Positions 1 to 9,206 are shown, counted from the stretch's first letter. The stretch is 64,000 nucleotides of DNA from CAYZMS01 sp964479625 (GCA_964479625.1 CAYZMS010000006.1:111927-175926); one strand, 5' to 3'. Notes: a model not told the origin generated them from the sequence alone. Numbers and translations are program-made.

Positions 1-741
1 CCGGTGGGGTCCTTCATAATCTTCTGGAACCAAAGCGGAAGGCCTGTGCTGCGCATTGATCACGAGTTGGTTGAATTGGGAGATCGGCAGGTTTTAACCA
101 TAGCGCCCACTCAGCATATGGAACTGCTTGAAAGGGGAAAGGGTAGCCTTTCAATACAATAAGGAATTTTACTGCATCGTCACCCACGACAAAGAAATCA
201 GTTGTGTGGGGTTGTTATACTATCGCTCCTGCACCCATCCCATTATTCAACTGAACGAGAAATACTAACGTAAATTTATCTTGCTGTTGGAGGTATTTAA
301 GGATGAATTTACCACCTGGGATAATATCCAGGAGGAGATGTTGCGCATGCTGCTCAAAAGGTTGATCATCCTTTGCACCCGCTTGTTCAAGGAGCAGGAG
401 GAAGTAACTTATGCTGTAGAAGAGCTGGACTTGCTCCGGCGATTTCACCTTTTGGTAGAACAACATTTCCGGAAAAAGCAGCAAGTGTCCGACTATGCCA
501 AAATCCTTTTCAAATCGCCCAAGACCCTGGCCAATGTTTTCGCCAAGAATAACGAGCCCTCCCCTCTCAAGCAAATCCACGAGCGCATGGCGCTCGAAGC
601 CCGCCGCATGCTTTGGTTCACCGACAAGCAGGTCAATGAGGTCGCCTGGGAATTATAATTCGAAGAGGAAGCCCATTTCAGTCGTTTCTTTAAGCGCATG
701 ACCGGACAGACCCCTACGCAATCAGGAACGGGAAAAATTGA
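1..741 (+). pseudogene. AraC-family transcriptional regulator, decayed (5' end outside window)
   Basis: The remnant of an AraC-type regulator can be read only by switching frame and passing stops. Bases 1 to about 150 (frame 1) encode the end of a cupin-like sensor region. The protein then continues in another frame (FQYNKEFYCIV, from 149), meets TAA at 266-268, continues in frame through LLLEVFKDEF and the HTH part (KSPKTLANVF), meets TAA at 656-658, and resumes with FEEEAHFSRFFKRMTGQTPTQ, the classic second HTH helix of the family. A one-base loss near 722 removes the normal QFR ending. Four or more lesions make a functional protein implausible. It probably once regulated the CMD-family gene downstream; that is inferred from position only. 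Confidence 0.85.
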
Positions 742-761
742 TAAACCAGCGGGAAGCATTG

Positions 762-779
762 GCTAAGGCTTGCCTTAGC
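762..779. promoter_or_regulatory. 18-bp perfect palindrome upstream of the CMD gene
   Basis: GCTAAGGC-TT-GCCTTAGC is a perfect 8-2-8 inverted repeat. It lies just past the decayed AraC gene and 60 bases before the CMD-family start codon. A CATCTTTG sequence at 788-795 resembles the Bacteroidota -7 box (TAnnTTTG) with one mismatch. The repeat could be an operator or the terminator of the dead regulator. It lacks a following T tract, which slightly favours an operator. Confidence 0.35.
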
Positions 780-840
780 ATTCCCCCCATCTTTGTAGTG
801 TAATCGAAAAAAATTATTCACTACAAAATCAATTAGTACC

Positions 841-1389
841 ATGGCAACCTTCAAAGTTCCCCAACGCCCGAAAGTAAGCGAAAACAACCAACAGATCTTT
901 GACCAATTGGAAAAAGGGTTTGGCTTTGTCCCCAATCTTTATGCCACTTTTGCCTACTCGAAAAATGCTCTGGCTAACTACCTAACCCTGCAAAAAGGGA
1001 AAACGGCTCTGAGCAATAAGGAAAAAGAGGCCGTAAACCTGGTAGTTAGCCAGGTGAACGATTGCCGCTACTGCCAGGCTGCACATACCGCCATTGGAAA
1101 AATGAATGGCTTCAACGAAGAACAGATACTGGAACTCCGCCAGGGTTTTGCTTCCTTTGATGAAAAGCTGGACGCCCTGGTGAAGCTGGCCCACAATATA
1201 ACCGAAAATCGGGGCCAGGCCGACCAGGATCTGGTGAATTCCTTCTTTGCTGTAGGTTATGATAAGGAACAGCTGGTAGATACCATCCTACTGATCGGCG
1301 ATAAAACCATCGCCAATTACCTGCATAAAACCACACAGGTGCCGGTCGATTTCCCAGGAGTGAAAATATTGGATACCGTAAAGGCCTGA
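841..1389 (+). CDS. Carboxymuconolactone decarboxylase / AhpD-like peroxidase-family protein
   Basis: This 182-residue protein belongs to the CMD/AhpD alpha-helical family. The diagnostic motif is DCRYCQAAH, with Cys75, Cys78 and His82 forming the CxxC-x3-H redox centre used by AhpD-type peroxidases, so a thiol-dependent peroxidase or related redox role in the cytoplasm is likely. It has no signal peptide. The start at 841 is the only sensible ATG and gives the normal N terminus (MATFKVPQRP). It follows the AraC pseudogene on the same strand; such regulator/CMD pairs are common in Bacteroidota, so its original regulator appears to be lost. The substrate is unknown. Confidence 0.88.
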   Translation: MATFKVPQRPKVSENNQQIFDQLEKGFGFVPNLYATFAYSKNALANYLTLQKGKTALSNKEKEAVNLVVSQVNDCRYCQAAHTAIGKMNGFNEEQILELRQGFASFDEKLDALVKLAHNITENRGQADQDLVNSFFAVGYDKEQLVDTILLIGDKTIANYLHKTTQVPVDFPGVKILDTVKA

Positions 1390-1447
1390 TTTTTGCTCTT
1401 TTAACAAAGGCCCCCCTATCCTATTTAATGACTTCTTCGATTGCCCA

Positions 1448-1475
1448 GCAGAGACACGAGAAACCGCGTCTCCGC
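1448..1475. terminator. Imperfect hairpin between convergent genes
   Basis: GCAGAGACACG (1448-1458) and CGCGTCTCCGC (1465-1475) form an 11-position stem with two positions that are G-U wobbles in minus-strand RNA. It lies between the convergent CMD gene and the minus-strand gene ending at 1536. There is no strong T run, so this is a weak terminator call. Confidence 0.3.
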
Positions 1476-1535
1476 TGAAATAAGGAAGCCGGTTTGAATT
1501 TCAAATTGGAGGGAGGGGGTTCGTTTAACAGATCC

Positions 1536-3032
1536 TTACAAGGACTCCAGTGCTAGCTTCCAAAGCGTTTCATAGGGAATAAATTCGAATTCCTGCGTTT
1601 TTTGGCCCACGTCCATTGGGTTTTTCAACAACCGCCTCAGGTAGGGCTGCGCTTTTCGTTCGCTGGCAACCCTATGAAAACCGGATGCCGGGATTTGAAG
1701 GAGCATCCTGATAAAGCAACTGCTTCGATAGGCATCCCCTTTTCGTAAATACCTTTGAACATACTTTTCTATGGCCTCCATTCGGTCCAGTACTTTTGCA
1801 TGCTTCCGTTCCTTAATAAGGAATAGGACCTGTGCGATCAGTATAGCCACATTGTATCCGCGTTTATCTTTGGAGAAGATAGGCACCTGATTGATAAAAC
1901 GGGATATACGAAATTTTTTCATCTTCCCTGGAATGGTAATTTTTCCAACGGCATTCAGGTAATACAGGTAAGCCTCCAATATCCTCATTTTTTCCTTTTG
2001 CATGTCGGGAAGAAACCCAAACCTGGGATTGGAAGTAGTTTCCTGAAAAACCCTGAAGGCTTCCTGATACCGCTCCGTATGCAAGGCGAGCATAATAAAG
2101 GTCGCCTGATTAGTCGTCCAGTTAATGGTACCTGGGGTAAGTTTATCCTTATTTTTGAGATACACCTGCTCCCCTTCTTTGTACTCCCTTAATTGCAGGT
2201 GATACATCAGCAACCTGCTGGAAAGATTGGCAACTGCCTGCCGATTGGCATAGGGCTTTTGTTCGAAAAATGCAATCCCTTCCTGACACGCTTCGATAGC
2301 ACTACGATAATCCTTATTGATGGCAAAATGAACCAATTGCACCAGATTACCCACCAAATGGAGCTTGTAAGCTTCGTACTTTTCCATTTTTCGCTTCACC
2401 TTTTCAGCATACTGCCCGGAAAGGGAAAGGAACTCCTCCTTATTGGAAGCACGGGTGTGGTGACGGGAAATCAGATCTCCATAGTATTCTTCTGCCCGTA
2501 ATTCCGCTCTTAACACCTTCTCGCAATATTTACAGATCTTATTGTATTCCTGAAACTCTTTGTGATTTCCTTCATTATTGCCATAATAGATCCGTAGCTG
2601 CCGGGCGGCTTCCAGGCCAATAGAGAAAAACTCGTAGCGGATGGATTTTTGCAATACCTTACGCATCAGGCTAACGCCATTGCAATAGGCTGATTTTCCG
2701 ATCAACACCTTGGCTGCAGAAAAATCTTTCATGCAGCTGTAATAGGCCCGTTGCTGCTCATTATACCCCTCCTCGTTCAAATCGATGAAAAACAGCGTAT
2801 TCAACAGTCGTTCTTTTAATCTTTTTTTCAGAGCGCGGTAATTCCGGTCAGTCGCTGAGGTACCATAAAGGATCTTTGCATATTCATCCTCCACCATGTC
2901 CGGATTTTCAGTTATCAGGTAGTACAATTCCTGGGCTTTACTTTTGCGGGCCGGGGGGTTACCGATCACTTCAATTTGTTTGACCCGGTTGCGGTTTACG
3001 ATCATGATCAGCTCTCGTAATTCATCTTGCAT
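1536..3032 (-). CDS. Unknown helical protein, 498 residues
   Basis: I do not recognise a named family. The protein has no signal peptide or obvious membrane segment. It is rich in Lys, Arg, Glu, Tyr and Leu and looks like a stack of amphipathic helices, possibly divergent TPR-like repeats: segments such as KVLQKSIRYEFFSIGLEAARQL and ALHTERYQEAFRVFQETT have the helix-turn-helix rhythm of such repeats. The N-terminal 80 residues (KAQELYYLI, YRALKKRLKERLLNTLFF) resemble a separate small helical domain. A second ATG at residue 10 could be the true start. It is monocistronic, with long non-coding DNA upstream and a convergent neighbour. A cytoplasmic scaffold role is only a guess. Confidence 0.75.
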   Translation of the reverse strand: MQDELRELIMIVNRNRVKQIEVIGNPPARKSKAQELYYLITENPDMVEDEYAKILYGTSATDRNYRALKKRLKERLLNTLFFIDLNEEGYNEQQRAYYSCMKDFSAAKVLIGKSAYCNGVSLMRKVLQKSIRYEFFSIGLEAARQLRIYYGNNEGNHKEFQEYNKICKYCEKVLRAELRAEEYYGDLISRHHTRASNKEEFLSLSGQYAEKVKRKMEKYEAYKLHLVGNLVQLVHFAINKDYRSAIEACQEGIAFFEQKPYANRQAVANLSSRLLMYHLQLREYKEGEQVYLKNKDKLTPGTINWTTNQATFIMLALHTERYQEAFRVFQETTSNPRFGFLPDMQKEKMRILEAYLYYLNAVGKITIPGKMKKFRISRFINQVPIFSKDKRGYNVAILIAQVLFLIKERKHAKVLDRMEAIEKYVQRYLRKGDAYRSSCFIRMLLQIPASGFHRVASERKAQPYLRRLLKNPMDVGQKTQEFEFIPYETLWKLALESL

Positions 3033-3306
3033 AGTCGAGGTTTTTCCGTTTACTAATAATTCAATTCGATATGTTGACTACCCCTGGACTGATAAAGGAG
3101 CGGCTTCTTTACAGTCTGTAAAGACCATAGAAGTCCACCTCCTTTGAAAGGAGAAGATCGCCAGAGATAAACTGGAAACAGCCCTTTAAGCAGCCGTTAA
3201 ATCTTCCTTTGATGAAATGGGTAGCATTTGTTTTCGAAATGGAAAGGGGTAATACTTTCGAAAATGCTAATAATAAGAGGTGTCAGAACAAGCGTTTTTC
3301 AAATAC

Positions 3307-3323
3307 AATGTTAATTTAACATT
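3307..3323. promoter_or_regulatory. 17-base perfect palindrome, possible operator
   Basis: AATGTTAA-T-TTAACATT is a perfect 8-1-8 inverted repeat in AT-rich DNA, about 275 bases upstream of the minus-strand start at 3032. Its AT richness makes chance occurrence fairly likely. No T tract follows on either strand, so it is not terminator-like. Confidence 0.25.
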
Positions 3324-3436
3324 ATCAATACAACTTTTGCAAATTTTTATTCCTGGTGCTTCATAAAAAATTACTCTTTTTTACGACCTCTAAAACCAGG
3401 ATTTCGACTTTTTATAATTATAGTATAACTAATAAA

Positions 3437-3473
3437 GGGCACCTCAAAGCACTATCTATGCTCTGAGATACCC
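3437..3473 (-). terminator. Hairpin downstream of the Asp-box protein gene
   Basis: GGGCACCTCAAAGCA (3437-3451) and TGCTCTGAGATACCC (3459-3473) pair over 15 positions. The three C/A mismatches on the plus strand become G-U wobbles in minus-strand RNA, so the structure is built for the minus transcript. TTTATTAG follows it in that direction, 45 bases past the stop codon at 3519. Confidence 0.6.
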
Positions 3474-3518
3474 AATTAAATTACAACTTCAGCCTGAAAG
3501 GCGATCAGAAGGAGAAGC

Positions 3519-6500
3519 TTAATTCTCCGCAGTGATCAAAGCTGGCACATTACGCTCCCTAAAGAGGATATTGTAGCGTTGTACTTCATCCTGCATGATC
3601 TCCTCGTATTCCTTTTTGTACTTGCCCCACATGCTTTCCAGGTCGGCCAGACGGTCTTTAACGCCCTGAGTAATAGTGGGATCGTGAGCATCTACCTTTC
3701 GACGCAGGGTAAAGAATTCGGCATTTAGCTTACCCGGCCAGTTGATGACGTCCTGGGTATTTTTCTGCCGGCGTTCTACCACATTTTTCTGCCAGTTGTC
3801 GATCTCTTTGATCAAACCCTTACCGGCTTTGATCAGAGTATCCACCTCCGGCATATCTTTCATCAGCTCATTATACCCCATGACCTGTTTTTTGATCTTA
3901 TCGGTTTCATTGACTGCCCGGTGCATTTCTTCCAGTTGGTCATCGATCCGGACCATCATAGCCTGCTGAGCTTCCCAATCGTCCATACTTACCTCCAGGC
4001 GCGGATCGGGGATGATGGTAAAATTCGTTTCAGCAGTCTGATCACCGTAAGTCAGTCGGGCTTTATAGGCCCCGGGGCCTACCATCCGTCCCTCGTAACT
4101 TCCGTAGACGAATGCGTTGGGAATATCCTCAAGTACTTCCGTCCGCATATCCCAGGCAAAACGGTTAAGCCCGGGCGCTGCGGGAATAGTAGTAGGCGGG
4201 GGCGGACCACCAGGATAGCTTTTGAAAGATTCGTCTTTTTTGCTCGAAAGAGTCCGCAGGACCTTGCCATCTTCATCCATGATTTCCAATTTGGCCTCCG
4301 TGCTATCGCCCCCATCGGGAACAAAATAGGTCAGGATCACACCACTGGCGGGGTTTTCCCCCATGCGGTATTCGCTGGAAGCTTCAGCAGAACCACCCTG
4401 AAAGCGCACGCTTGCTTTGGGTTCGAACAGGGTCAGTTTATCATCCATTAGTTTACCACCGCTTTGTTGCAGGGGCCCCAGGTCATCCAAAATCCAGAAT
4501 GCACGCCCCTGGGTAGCAGCGATCAGATCATTGTCATGGGAGATCAGGTCGGTTACGGGTACTACCGGCAGGTTGAGTTGCAATTTGCTCCAGTGGTCGC
4601 CATCATCGTAAGAAATGTAAAAACCACGCTCTCCCCCACCGTACAACAGGCCGGGTATTTCCTTATCTTCCCGAATGACCCGCAGGAAATCTTCTTCTTC
4701 GATCCCGGCATTGATGGGCATCCAGGATTTACCGTAGTCGCGACTTCGATAGGCCATGGCGCTCATGTCGTTAAACTTATATCGGTTGGGACAAATGAAC
4801 ACCTTACCCTTTTGGTGAGGAGACACTTCCAGGGCATGTACGTTGGATTCGGGCACCCCCTTTGGAGTAACATTCTCCCAACTGCCGCCACCATCGCGAG
4901 TCAGATAAACCAGGCCACAGTCACTACCGGTATAAATGACCCCTTTTTCCAATTCCGACTCCATCAGGCAATAAATGGTATTATAGTTTTCCCCACCTGC
5001 TCCTTCATTGGTGTGAGGGCTACCACCCGGTCCCTGCTTTTCTTCCTCGTTCCGGGTAAGGTCAGGACTGATTTCCTCCCAACTGATCCCCCCGTCTGTA
5101 GTTTTGAACACTACATTCCCTGCGTGATAGATCACTGAGGGGTCATGCGGCGAGGCCACAATGGGGGCGTTCCAGTTGTAGCGGTATTTCATATCCTTGG
5201 GCTCGGTAGCCAGCTTCAGGGAAGGATATTGCATAATGTCCTTGCTTTCGTTCGTTCTGGTATCCAGCCTGCTGATCAGGCCTTGATAACAGCCTCCGAA
5301 AAGGACTACGGGATTTTCAGGATCGAATGCGATATAAGCACTTTCACATCCCGGGCCGCGGAACCAATCCTGTTCGGTTATTCCACGCCCGTTGGTACGA
5401 CTGGCGATCACCACCGAACTGTTATCCTGCTGGCCACCGTACACCTTATAAGGGAATTGGTGATCCACATTGACCCGGTAAAATTGGGCAGTAGGCTGAT
5501 TGTAGAGGGTCGACCAGTTTTGTCCGGAATCGAAACTGATCTCAGCGCCCCCGTCATCGCCCAGAATTAAATTCTTATTGTTCTTGGGATTGATCCATAG
5601 GTCGTGGGTATCCCCGTGCCCAACGGGCATTCGTTTGAACGTTCTACCCCCATCTGTAGAGCGGGTAGCAGGTGCATTTAAAACATAAACGATATCCTTG
5701 TCGACCGGATCTGCGAACACTTCCATATAATACCAGGAACGAGAGGTAATATTCTGATCATTGGTCAGGTGGGTCCAGTTTGCCCCGGCATCATCAGAGC
5801 GATACACCCCGGCCTCTTTTTTATTGGATTCCACAATGGCAAATATGCGATTGTTATCCGCCCGGGAAACAGAGACCCCGATCTTACCCATTTCCTTGGG
5901 AAGCCCTTTGCTTAGTTTTTCCCAGGTTTCGCCGCCATCGGTAGATTTCCAAATGGCGCAACCGGGGCCACCGCTTTCCACAGTCCAGGGGTAGCGCCGG
6001 TGTTCCCAGGTAGCGGCGTAAAGGATGCGCGGGTTGTTCATATCCAGACTAAGGCTGGAGGCACCGGTATTTTCGTCAACATACAAGGTCTTTTTCCAGG
6101 TATCTCCGCCATCTGTCGATTTGTATATACCACGATCGCTGCTGGGGCCATGTAGAGCGCCCTGTACGGCAACCCATACTACCTCCGAATTGGCGGGGTG
6201 GATGGCGATATCAGAAATGTGGCGGGATTGTGGCAGGCCCTTATGCTCCCAGGTCTTACCCCCGTCGGTGGATTTGTAAATACCATCACCGAAGGTAGTC
6301 ATTACCCCACGCACGGCATGTTCGCCCATCCCTACGTAGATGACATTGGGTTCTGCCTCTGATATGGCGATTTCTCCCACCGAGCCGGTCTTGAGAAAAC
6401 CGTCAGAGATATTATGCCAGGATCGGCCGGCATTCTCCGTTTTCCAAACGCCGCCACCGGTGTACCCGGCATAGTAGGTTGTTTCATTTCCGGGAATGCC

Positions 6501-6674
6501 GGCAACTGCAACGGAACGACCACCCCGAAAGGGGCCAATATTGCGCCATTCCAGGCCTTCGAATTGCTCCTCATCGACCATGGGAGCATCCTGCTTATTT
6601 CGATTTTGAGCCGGTAAAGACAGGCTGAAAACCATTAAAAAAGCAAATAATACGGGAAAGGTTCTTTTACACAT
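3519..6674 (-). CDS. Exported sortilin/VPS10-like beta-propeller protein with about 11 Asp-box repeats
   Basis: This 1051-residue protein starts with a signal peptide (MCKRTFPVLFAFLMVFSLSLPAQ). The mature part carries about 11 Asp-box (BNR, SxDxGxxW) repeats, including STDGGKTWE, STDGGDTWK, STDGGETWE, SDDAGANWT, SFDSGQNWS, TTDGGISWE, TRDGGGSWE, SRDYGKSWM and SYDDGDHWS. These are typical of sortilin-like or glycosidase-like beta-propellers. The last 250 residues lack the repeats and end in a charged helical segment. Homologues are usually annotated as glycosyl hydrolases, but no catalytic residues are evident and binding or scaffolding is equally plausible. It probably works in the periplasm or at the surface. 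No T9SS-type C-terminal sorting domain is evident. The gene is monocistronic with a hairpin downstream. Confidence 0.88.
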   Translation of the reverse strand: MCKRTFPVLFAFLMVFSLSLPAQNRNKQDAPMVDEEQFEGLEWRNIGPFRGGRSVAVAGIPGNETTYYAGYTGGGVWKTENAGRSWHNISDGFLKTGSVGEIAISEAEPNVIYVGMGEHAVRGVMTTFGDGIYKSTDGGKTWEHKGLPQSRHISDIAIHPANSEVVWVAVQGALHGPSSDRGIYKSTDGGDTWKKTLYVDENTGASSLSLDMNNPRILYAATWEHRRYPWTVESGGPGCAIWKSTDGGETWEKLSKGLPKEMGKIGVSVSRADNNRIFAIVESNKKEAGVYRSDDAGANWTHLTNDQNITSRSWYYMEVFADPVDKDIVYVLNAPATRSTDGGRTFKRMPVGHGDTHDLWINPKNNKNLILGDDGGAEISFDSGQNWSTLYNQPTAQFYRVNVDHQFPYKVYGGQQDNSSVVIASRTNGRGITEQDWFRGPGCESAYIAFDPENPVVLFGGCYQGLISRLDTRTNESKDIMQYPSLKLATEPKDMKYRYNWNAPIVASPHDPSVIYHAGNVVFKTTDGGISWEEISPDLTRNEEEKQGPGGSPHTNEGAGGENYNTIYCLMESELEKGVIYTGSDCGLVYLTRDGGGSWENVTPKGVPESNVHALEVSPHQKGKVFICPNRYKFNDMSAMAYRSRDYGKSWMPINAGIEEEDFLRVIREDKEIPGLLYGGGERGFYISYDDGDHWSKLQLNLPVVPVTDLISHDNDLIAATQGRAFWILDDLGPLQQSGGKLMDDKLTLFEPKASVRFQGGSAEASSEYRMGENPASGVILTYFVPDGGDSTEAKLEIMDEDGKVLRTLSSKKDESFKSYPGGPPPPTTIPAAPGLNRFAWDMRTEVLEDIPNAFVYGSYEGRMVGPGAYKARLTYGDQTAETNFTIIPDPRLEVSMDDWEAQQAMMVRIDDQLEEMHRAVNETDKIKKQVMGYNELMKDMPEVDTLIKAGKGLIKEIDNWQKNVVERRQKNTQDVINWPGKLNAEFFTLRRKVDAHDPTITQGVKDRLADLESMWGKYKKEYEEIMQDEVQRYNILFRERNVPALITAEN

Positions 6675-6796
6675 ATTAATCCAGGTTATGATTTAGACAG
6701 AGAAAATATTGCTAATTCTGCTAAGCGCCCAACAAAAACCCTGAAATTTTGAAATCCGAAAATGAATGGCGTGGATTTGTCGACCAAATACAGAAA

Positions 6797-6830
6797 AAGG
6801 CCCCAAAGCGACTCTCCGCCTTGGGACCTT
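6797..6830 (-). terminator. Bidirectional rho-independent terminator
   Basis: AAGGCCCCAAAGCG (6797-6810) pairs with CGCCTTGGGACCTT (6817-6830) with two mismatches. Ts flank it on both strands: CCTTTTTT continues on plus and GCCTTTTTCTG on minus. It lies 25 bases past the stop of the lipoprotein gene that ends at 6855, so it most likely ends that minus-strand transcript. Confidence 0.75.
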
Positions 6831-6854
6831 TTTTGGTGATATTTGTTCGAAAAC

Positions 6855-7508
6855 CTACGATTTCCCTTTGGTGTCCTTCCTGAACTGCCTGATAATGGCG
6901 TCCATATAAGATTTGGAGAAGGTGTTCACATTAGAAGGGTTGACCGTGGCGGATTGGGCAGACCAAAGTAGCTCCTCTGTTTTTGCATCGTAGATGTTGG
7001 TCTCCAAGAAATAGGTTTTACTTTCCACATAATACCCTGGTTGGTACACTTCCTGGTAAGTAGTAGGGTAATAGTTCCGGTAAGAGCCGTAATACGGCCC
7101 GTAAGGCCGGTAATAACCGGTGGTAGGTACGGTGGAAACGGTAGGTGGAACATAGCGGGTTTCCGAGTCTACATTTTTAATGACCACGCTATAAATGAGA
7201 TCCAGATCCTTTTCCTGAATGGACTGCTCCACCTGAGCCTTCATAGCATCGGGTTTGGCCAGGTCTGGGCCGTAGAGGTTTACGGATTGATGTACATTCT
7301 GGAACTTGCGTTCTTTAAGGACCTGTGCTGCAGTTTTTTCCAGGTAAGTACGCAACTCCAGGTTGCTGGAAACAGCAATGACCAGCGCATTATCATGCTC
7401 CACTGGAGTGATATCTTCCTTCAGCCAGCTCCCGGTTACACTGGATTTTGTGCTACTACATGCCCCTGCCAATAAACCCAGGGCCAGAAATAATGCTATT
7501 CGCTTCAT
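6855..7508 (-). CDS. Lipoprotein of unknown function, Tyr/Pro-rich centre
   Basis: This 217-residue protein has a clear lipoprotein signal (MKRIALFLALGLLAGAC, acylated Cys17). The mature part starts with a small alpha/beta region (ALVIAVSSNLELRTYLEKTA, VLKERKFQNVH) reminiscent of the DUF4136-like lipoprotein fold. A low-complexity stretch with many Tyr, Pro and Gly residues follows (about residues 120-155, TGYYRPYGPYYGSYRNYY). The C-terminal part (ETNIYDAKTEELLWSAQS) is typical of that lipoprotein group. Family membership is inferred from flavour. It stands alone, ends at a good terminator and is probably anchored in the outer membrane facing the periplasm. Confidence 0.8.
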   Translation of the reverse strand: MKRIALFLALGLLAGACSSTKSSVTGSWLKEDITPVEHDNALVIAVSSNLELRTYLEKTAAQVLKERKFQNVHQSVNLYGPDLAKPDAMKAQVEQSIQEKDLDLIYSVVIKNVDSETRYVPPTVSTVPTTGYYRPYGPYYGSYRNYYPTTYQEVYQPGYYVESKTYFLETNIYDAKTEELLWSAQSATVNPSNVNTFSKSYMDAIIRQFRKDTKGKS

Positions 7509-7680
7509 ACTTGATTATTTGGTGGATAGAATTAAAATCAATTCGAAATTAGCAGAATCTTTTTACTTATCTGCTATCCTTCCCCTATTTCCTGTAAGCA
7601 GCCCTGAAGTTCAAATGATCTATTCCGGCAGTAGTTTGTTGAGGAGTCAATAAGTTGCTAACCTTAACAAAACCCAACCC

Positions 7681-8636
7681 ATGGCAGGTTCTTCAACAGT
7701 TCAGCAGGCTATACAGGGGCTACATCACGTCACGACTACGATCGATAACGCCAGTGAGGATTTTAAATTCTACACCCAACTCCTATGACTGCGCCTGGTC
7801 AAGAAAACGGTCAATTTCGACAATCACCACGTTTACCACTTTTATTATGGAGACCAGTCTGGCAGCCCGGGTACGCTGATGACCACCTTTCCCTACAAAG
7901 GCCAGGATGTACGGATCGGTAAGGAAGGCAGCGGTCAGGTGGCCACAACGGGTTTTTCTATTCCCCTTTCCTCTTTGGACTTTTGGAAAACCCGGCTGGA
8001 AACTGAAGGGGTACCCGTGGAGCAAGACAAGGTCTTTGGTCATTGGGTTTTACGTTTCCGCGACCCCGCCGGACTCATCCTGGAGTTGATTGGGACCGAC
8101 CTGGATGAACGGTCGCCCTGGGCAGGCAATGGTATTCCTGAACAGCAGGCAATCAGAGGCCTTTTTTCCGTTACCCTTTCCATTGCCGACATAGATCCCA
8201 CACTTGATTTTCTAAGCCGGGAACTTGGCTTCTCCATGGTTGAACAGGATGGCCCCTTGTTTCTGTTGCGCATTCGGGAGGGTATTCCGGTCAACAGTTG
8301 ATCCTGCGACACGAGCCAGACAGGGAGCGCGGAAAAAACGGCATTGGCATTGTGCACCATGTAGCCTGGAGGGTGGCCGATGATGAAGCGCTCTAAGCCA
8401 TTCGACACCGCATTGTGGATGAATTAAAACGGAAAGCTACTGATTTTAAGGATCGAAAATATTTCCACAGCATCTACTTTCGCATACCCGGCGGAGTTTT
8501 ATTTGAAATGGCCACGGTGGGTCCGGACTTCACAGTAGATGAACCCCCGGAAAGCCTGGGCAGGGAGCTAAAATTACCGGAATGAGAAGAAGAGCAACGG
8601 GAAGCTGTAGAAGCCGCATTGCCTGTGGTAAAGTAG
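7681..8636 (+). pseudogene. Ring-cleaving dioxygenase / glyoxalase (VOC, MhqO-like), decayed
   Basis: The two-module VOC architecture of an extradiol dioxygenase is still readable. GLHHVTTTIDN opens module 1. TGA (7786-7788) stands where the conserved Gly of LGLRLVKKTVNF is expected, and the frame then continues through YHFYYGDQSGSPGTLMT. Module 2 (GLFSVTLSIADIDPTLDFLSRELGF) is shifted one frame near 8298, resumes as LILRHEPDRERG and GIGIVHHVAWRVADDEAL, hits TAA at 8394-8396, continues to PDFTVDEPPESLG, hits TGA at 8583-8585 (expected Trp), and ends at TAG 8634-8636. Metal-ligand His residues remain visible. With three stops and one frameshift it is not functional. An internal 140-residue frame (7879-8301) is a fragment, not a separate gene. 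Confidence 0.9.
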
Positions 8637-9206
8637 AATGTCGGGTGAATCCCAGCGAGCTAATCCCTTGACGAACCTCCCCTCCAGGTATATGCAGTTC
8701 AAGATGCCTGGTACCTAAAGCCACTGTAGATAAACATTTACGCCGAATTCCAGCTTCTGGAATTCGGCGTTATTATTAGTTATCGGTTTGATTTTACCTA
8801 CCTAAATTCCATGAATATCGGATTCCAAGATTTCGGTAAGGTAATGGAAAAGGGAAGTTTGATTAAGTTGTTTCATACGCGCTCCATTTATTTAACTGTT
8901 GGCTTAGCAATAAATTATATCTGCAATATACCCCTAATTCATGATTGTTTAAAGGACAAAAACCACTTTTTTCCCGAGGGGAGAATCAAAAAAAGCACAG
9001 CCCCCTACTTACCTAAAACCCACTTTATCAGGCAGATAAATCCTTGAAATAGACATATAAAAAACGATCTAAATCCTACCCCTTCTTGGTTCACAAAACC
9101 TTCCAATAGGCCTCTTTCACTGCCTTTCCATGGAGACTGGCACCAAACATCTCCCTAAAGGGCTAAGTTGAGTAATTGCAAACCACTTTTTTATTCCAAT
9201 AAAACT
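8637..9206. other. 570-base region without a supported gene
   Basis: The region lies between the dioxygenase pseudogene and the beta-barrel pseudogene. It contains a perfect hairpin at 8740-8770 and an open frame at 8811-9047 that resembles no protein I know and has no coding-like composition. The promoter of the beta-barrel gene should lie near 9150, but no clear box is visible. Confidence 0.55.
8740..8770. terminator. Perfect 14-bp hairpin with 3-base loop
   Basis: ACGCCGAATTCCAG (8740-8753), loop CTT, CTGGAATTCGGCGT (8757-8770). It lies about 100 bases after the dioxygenase pseudogene on the same strand. The stem is strong, but only TATTATTAG follows rather than a T run, so it is terminator-like and not a textbook terminator. 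Confidence 0.5.

Larger units (their letters stand above)
3033..3518. other. 486-base non-coding region with palindrome and hairpin
   Basis: I see no credible gene between the unknown 498-residue protein and the Asp-box protein. The stretch is AT-rich and contains a perfect 17-base palindrome (3307-3323) and a hairpin at 3437-3473. It should hold the promoter of the gene starting at 3032, but I could not find a clean TAnnTTTG box on the minus strand. Confidence 0.6.

Noticed and set aside
4464..5138. 224-residue plus-strand frame inside the Asp-box protein gene
   Set aside because: The minus-strand gene there has unmistakable repeats; the antisense frame has no family resemblance.
7879..8301. 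Stand-alone 140-residue glyoxalase gene
   Set aside because: It begins in the middle of a VOC module and similarity continues both upstream of the TGA and downstream in another frame.
8811..9047. 78-residue frame in the gap before the barrel pseudogene
   Set aside because: No recognisable family, atypical composition, no start context; not enough support for a gene.
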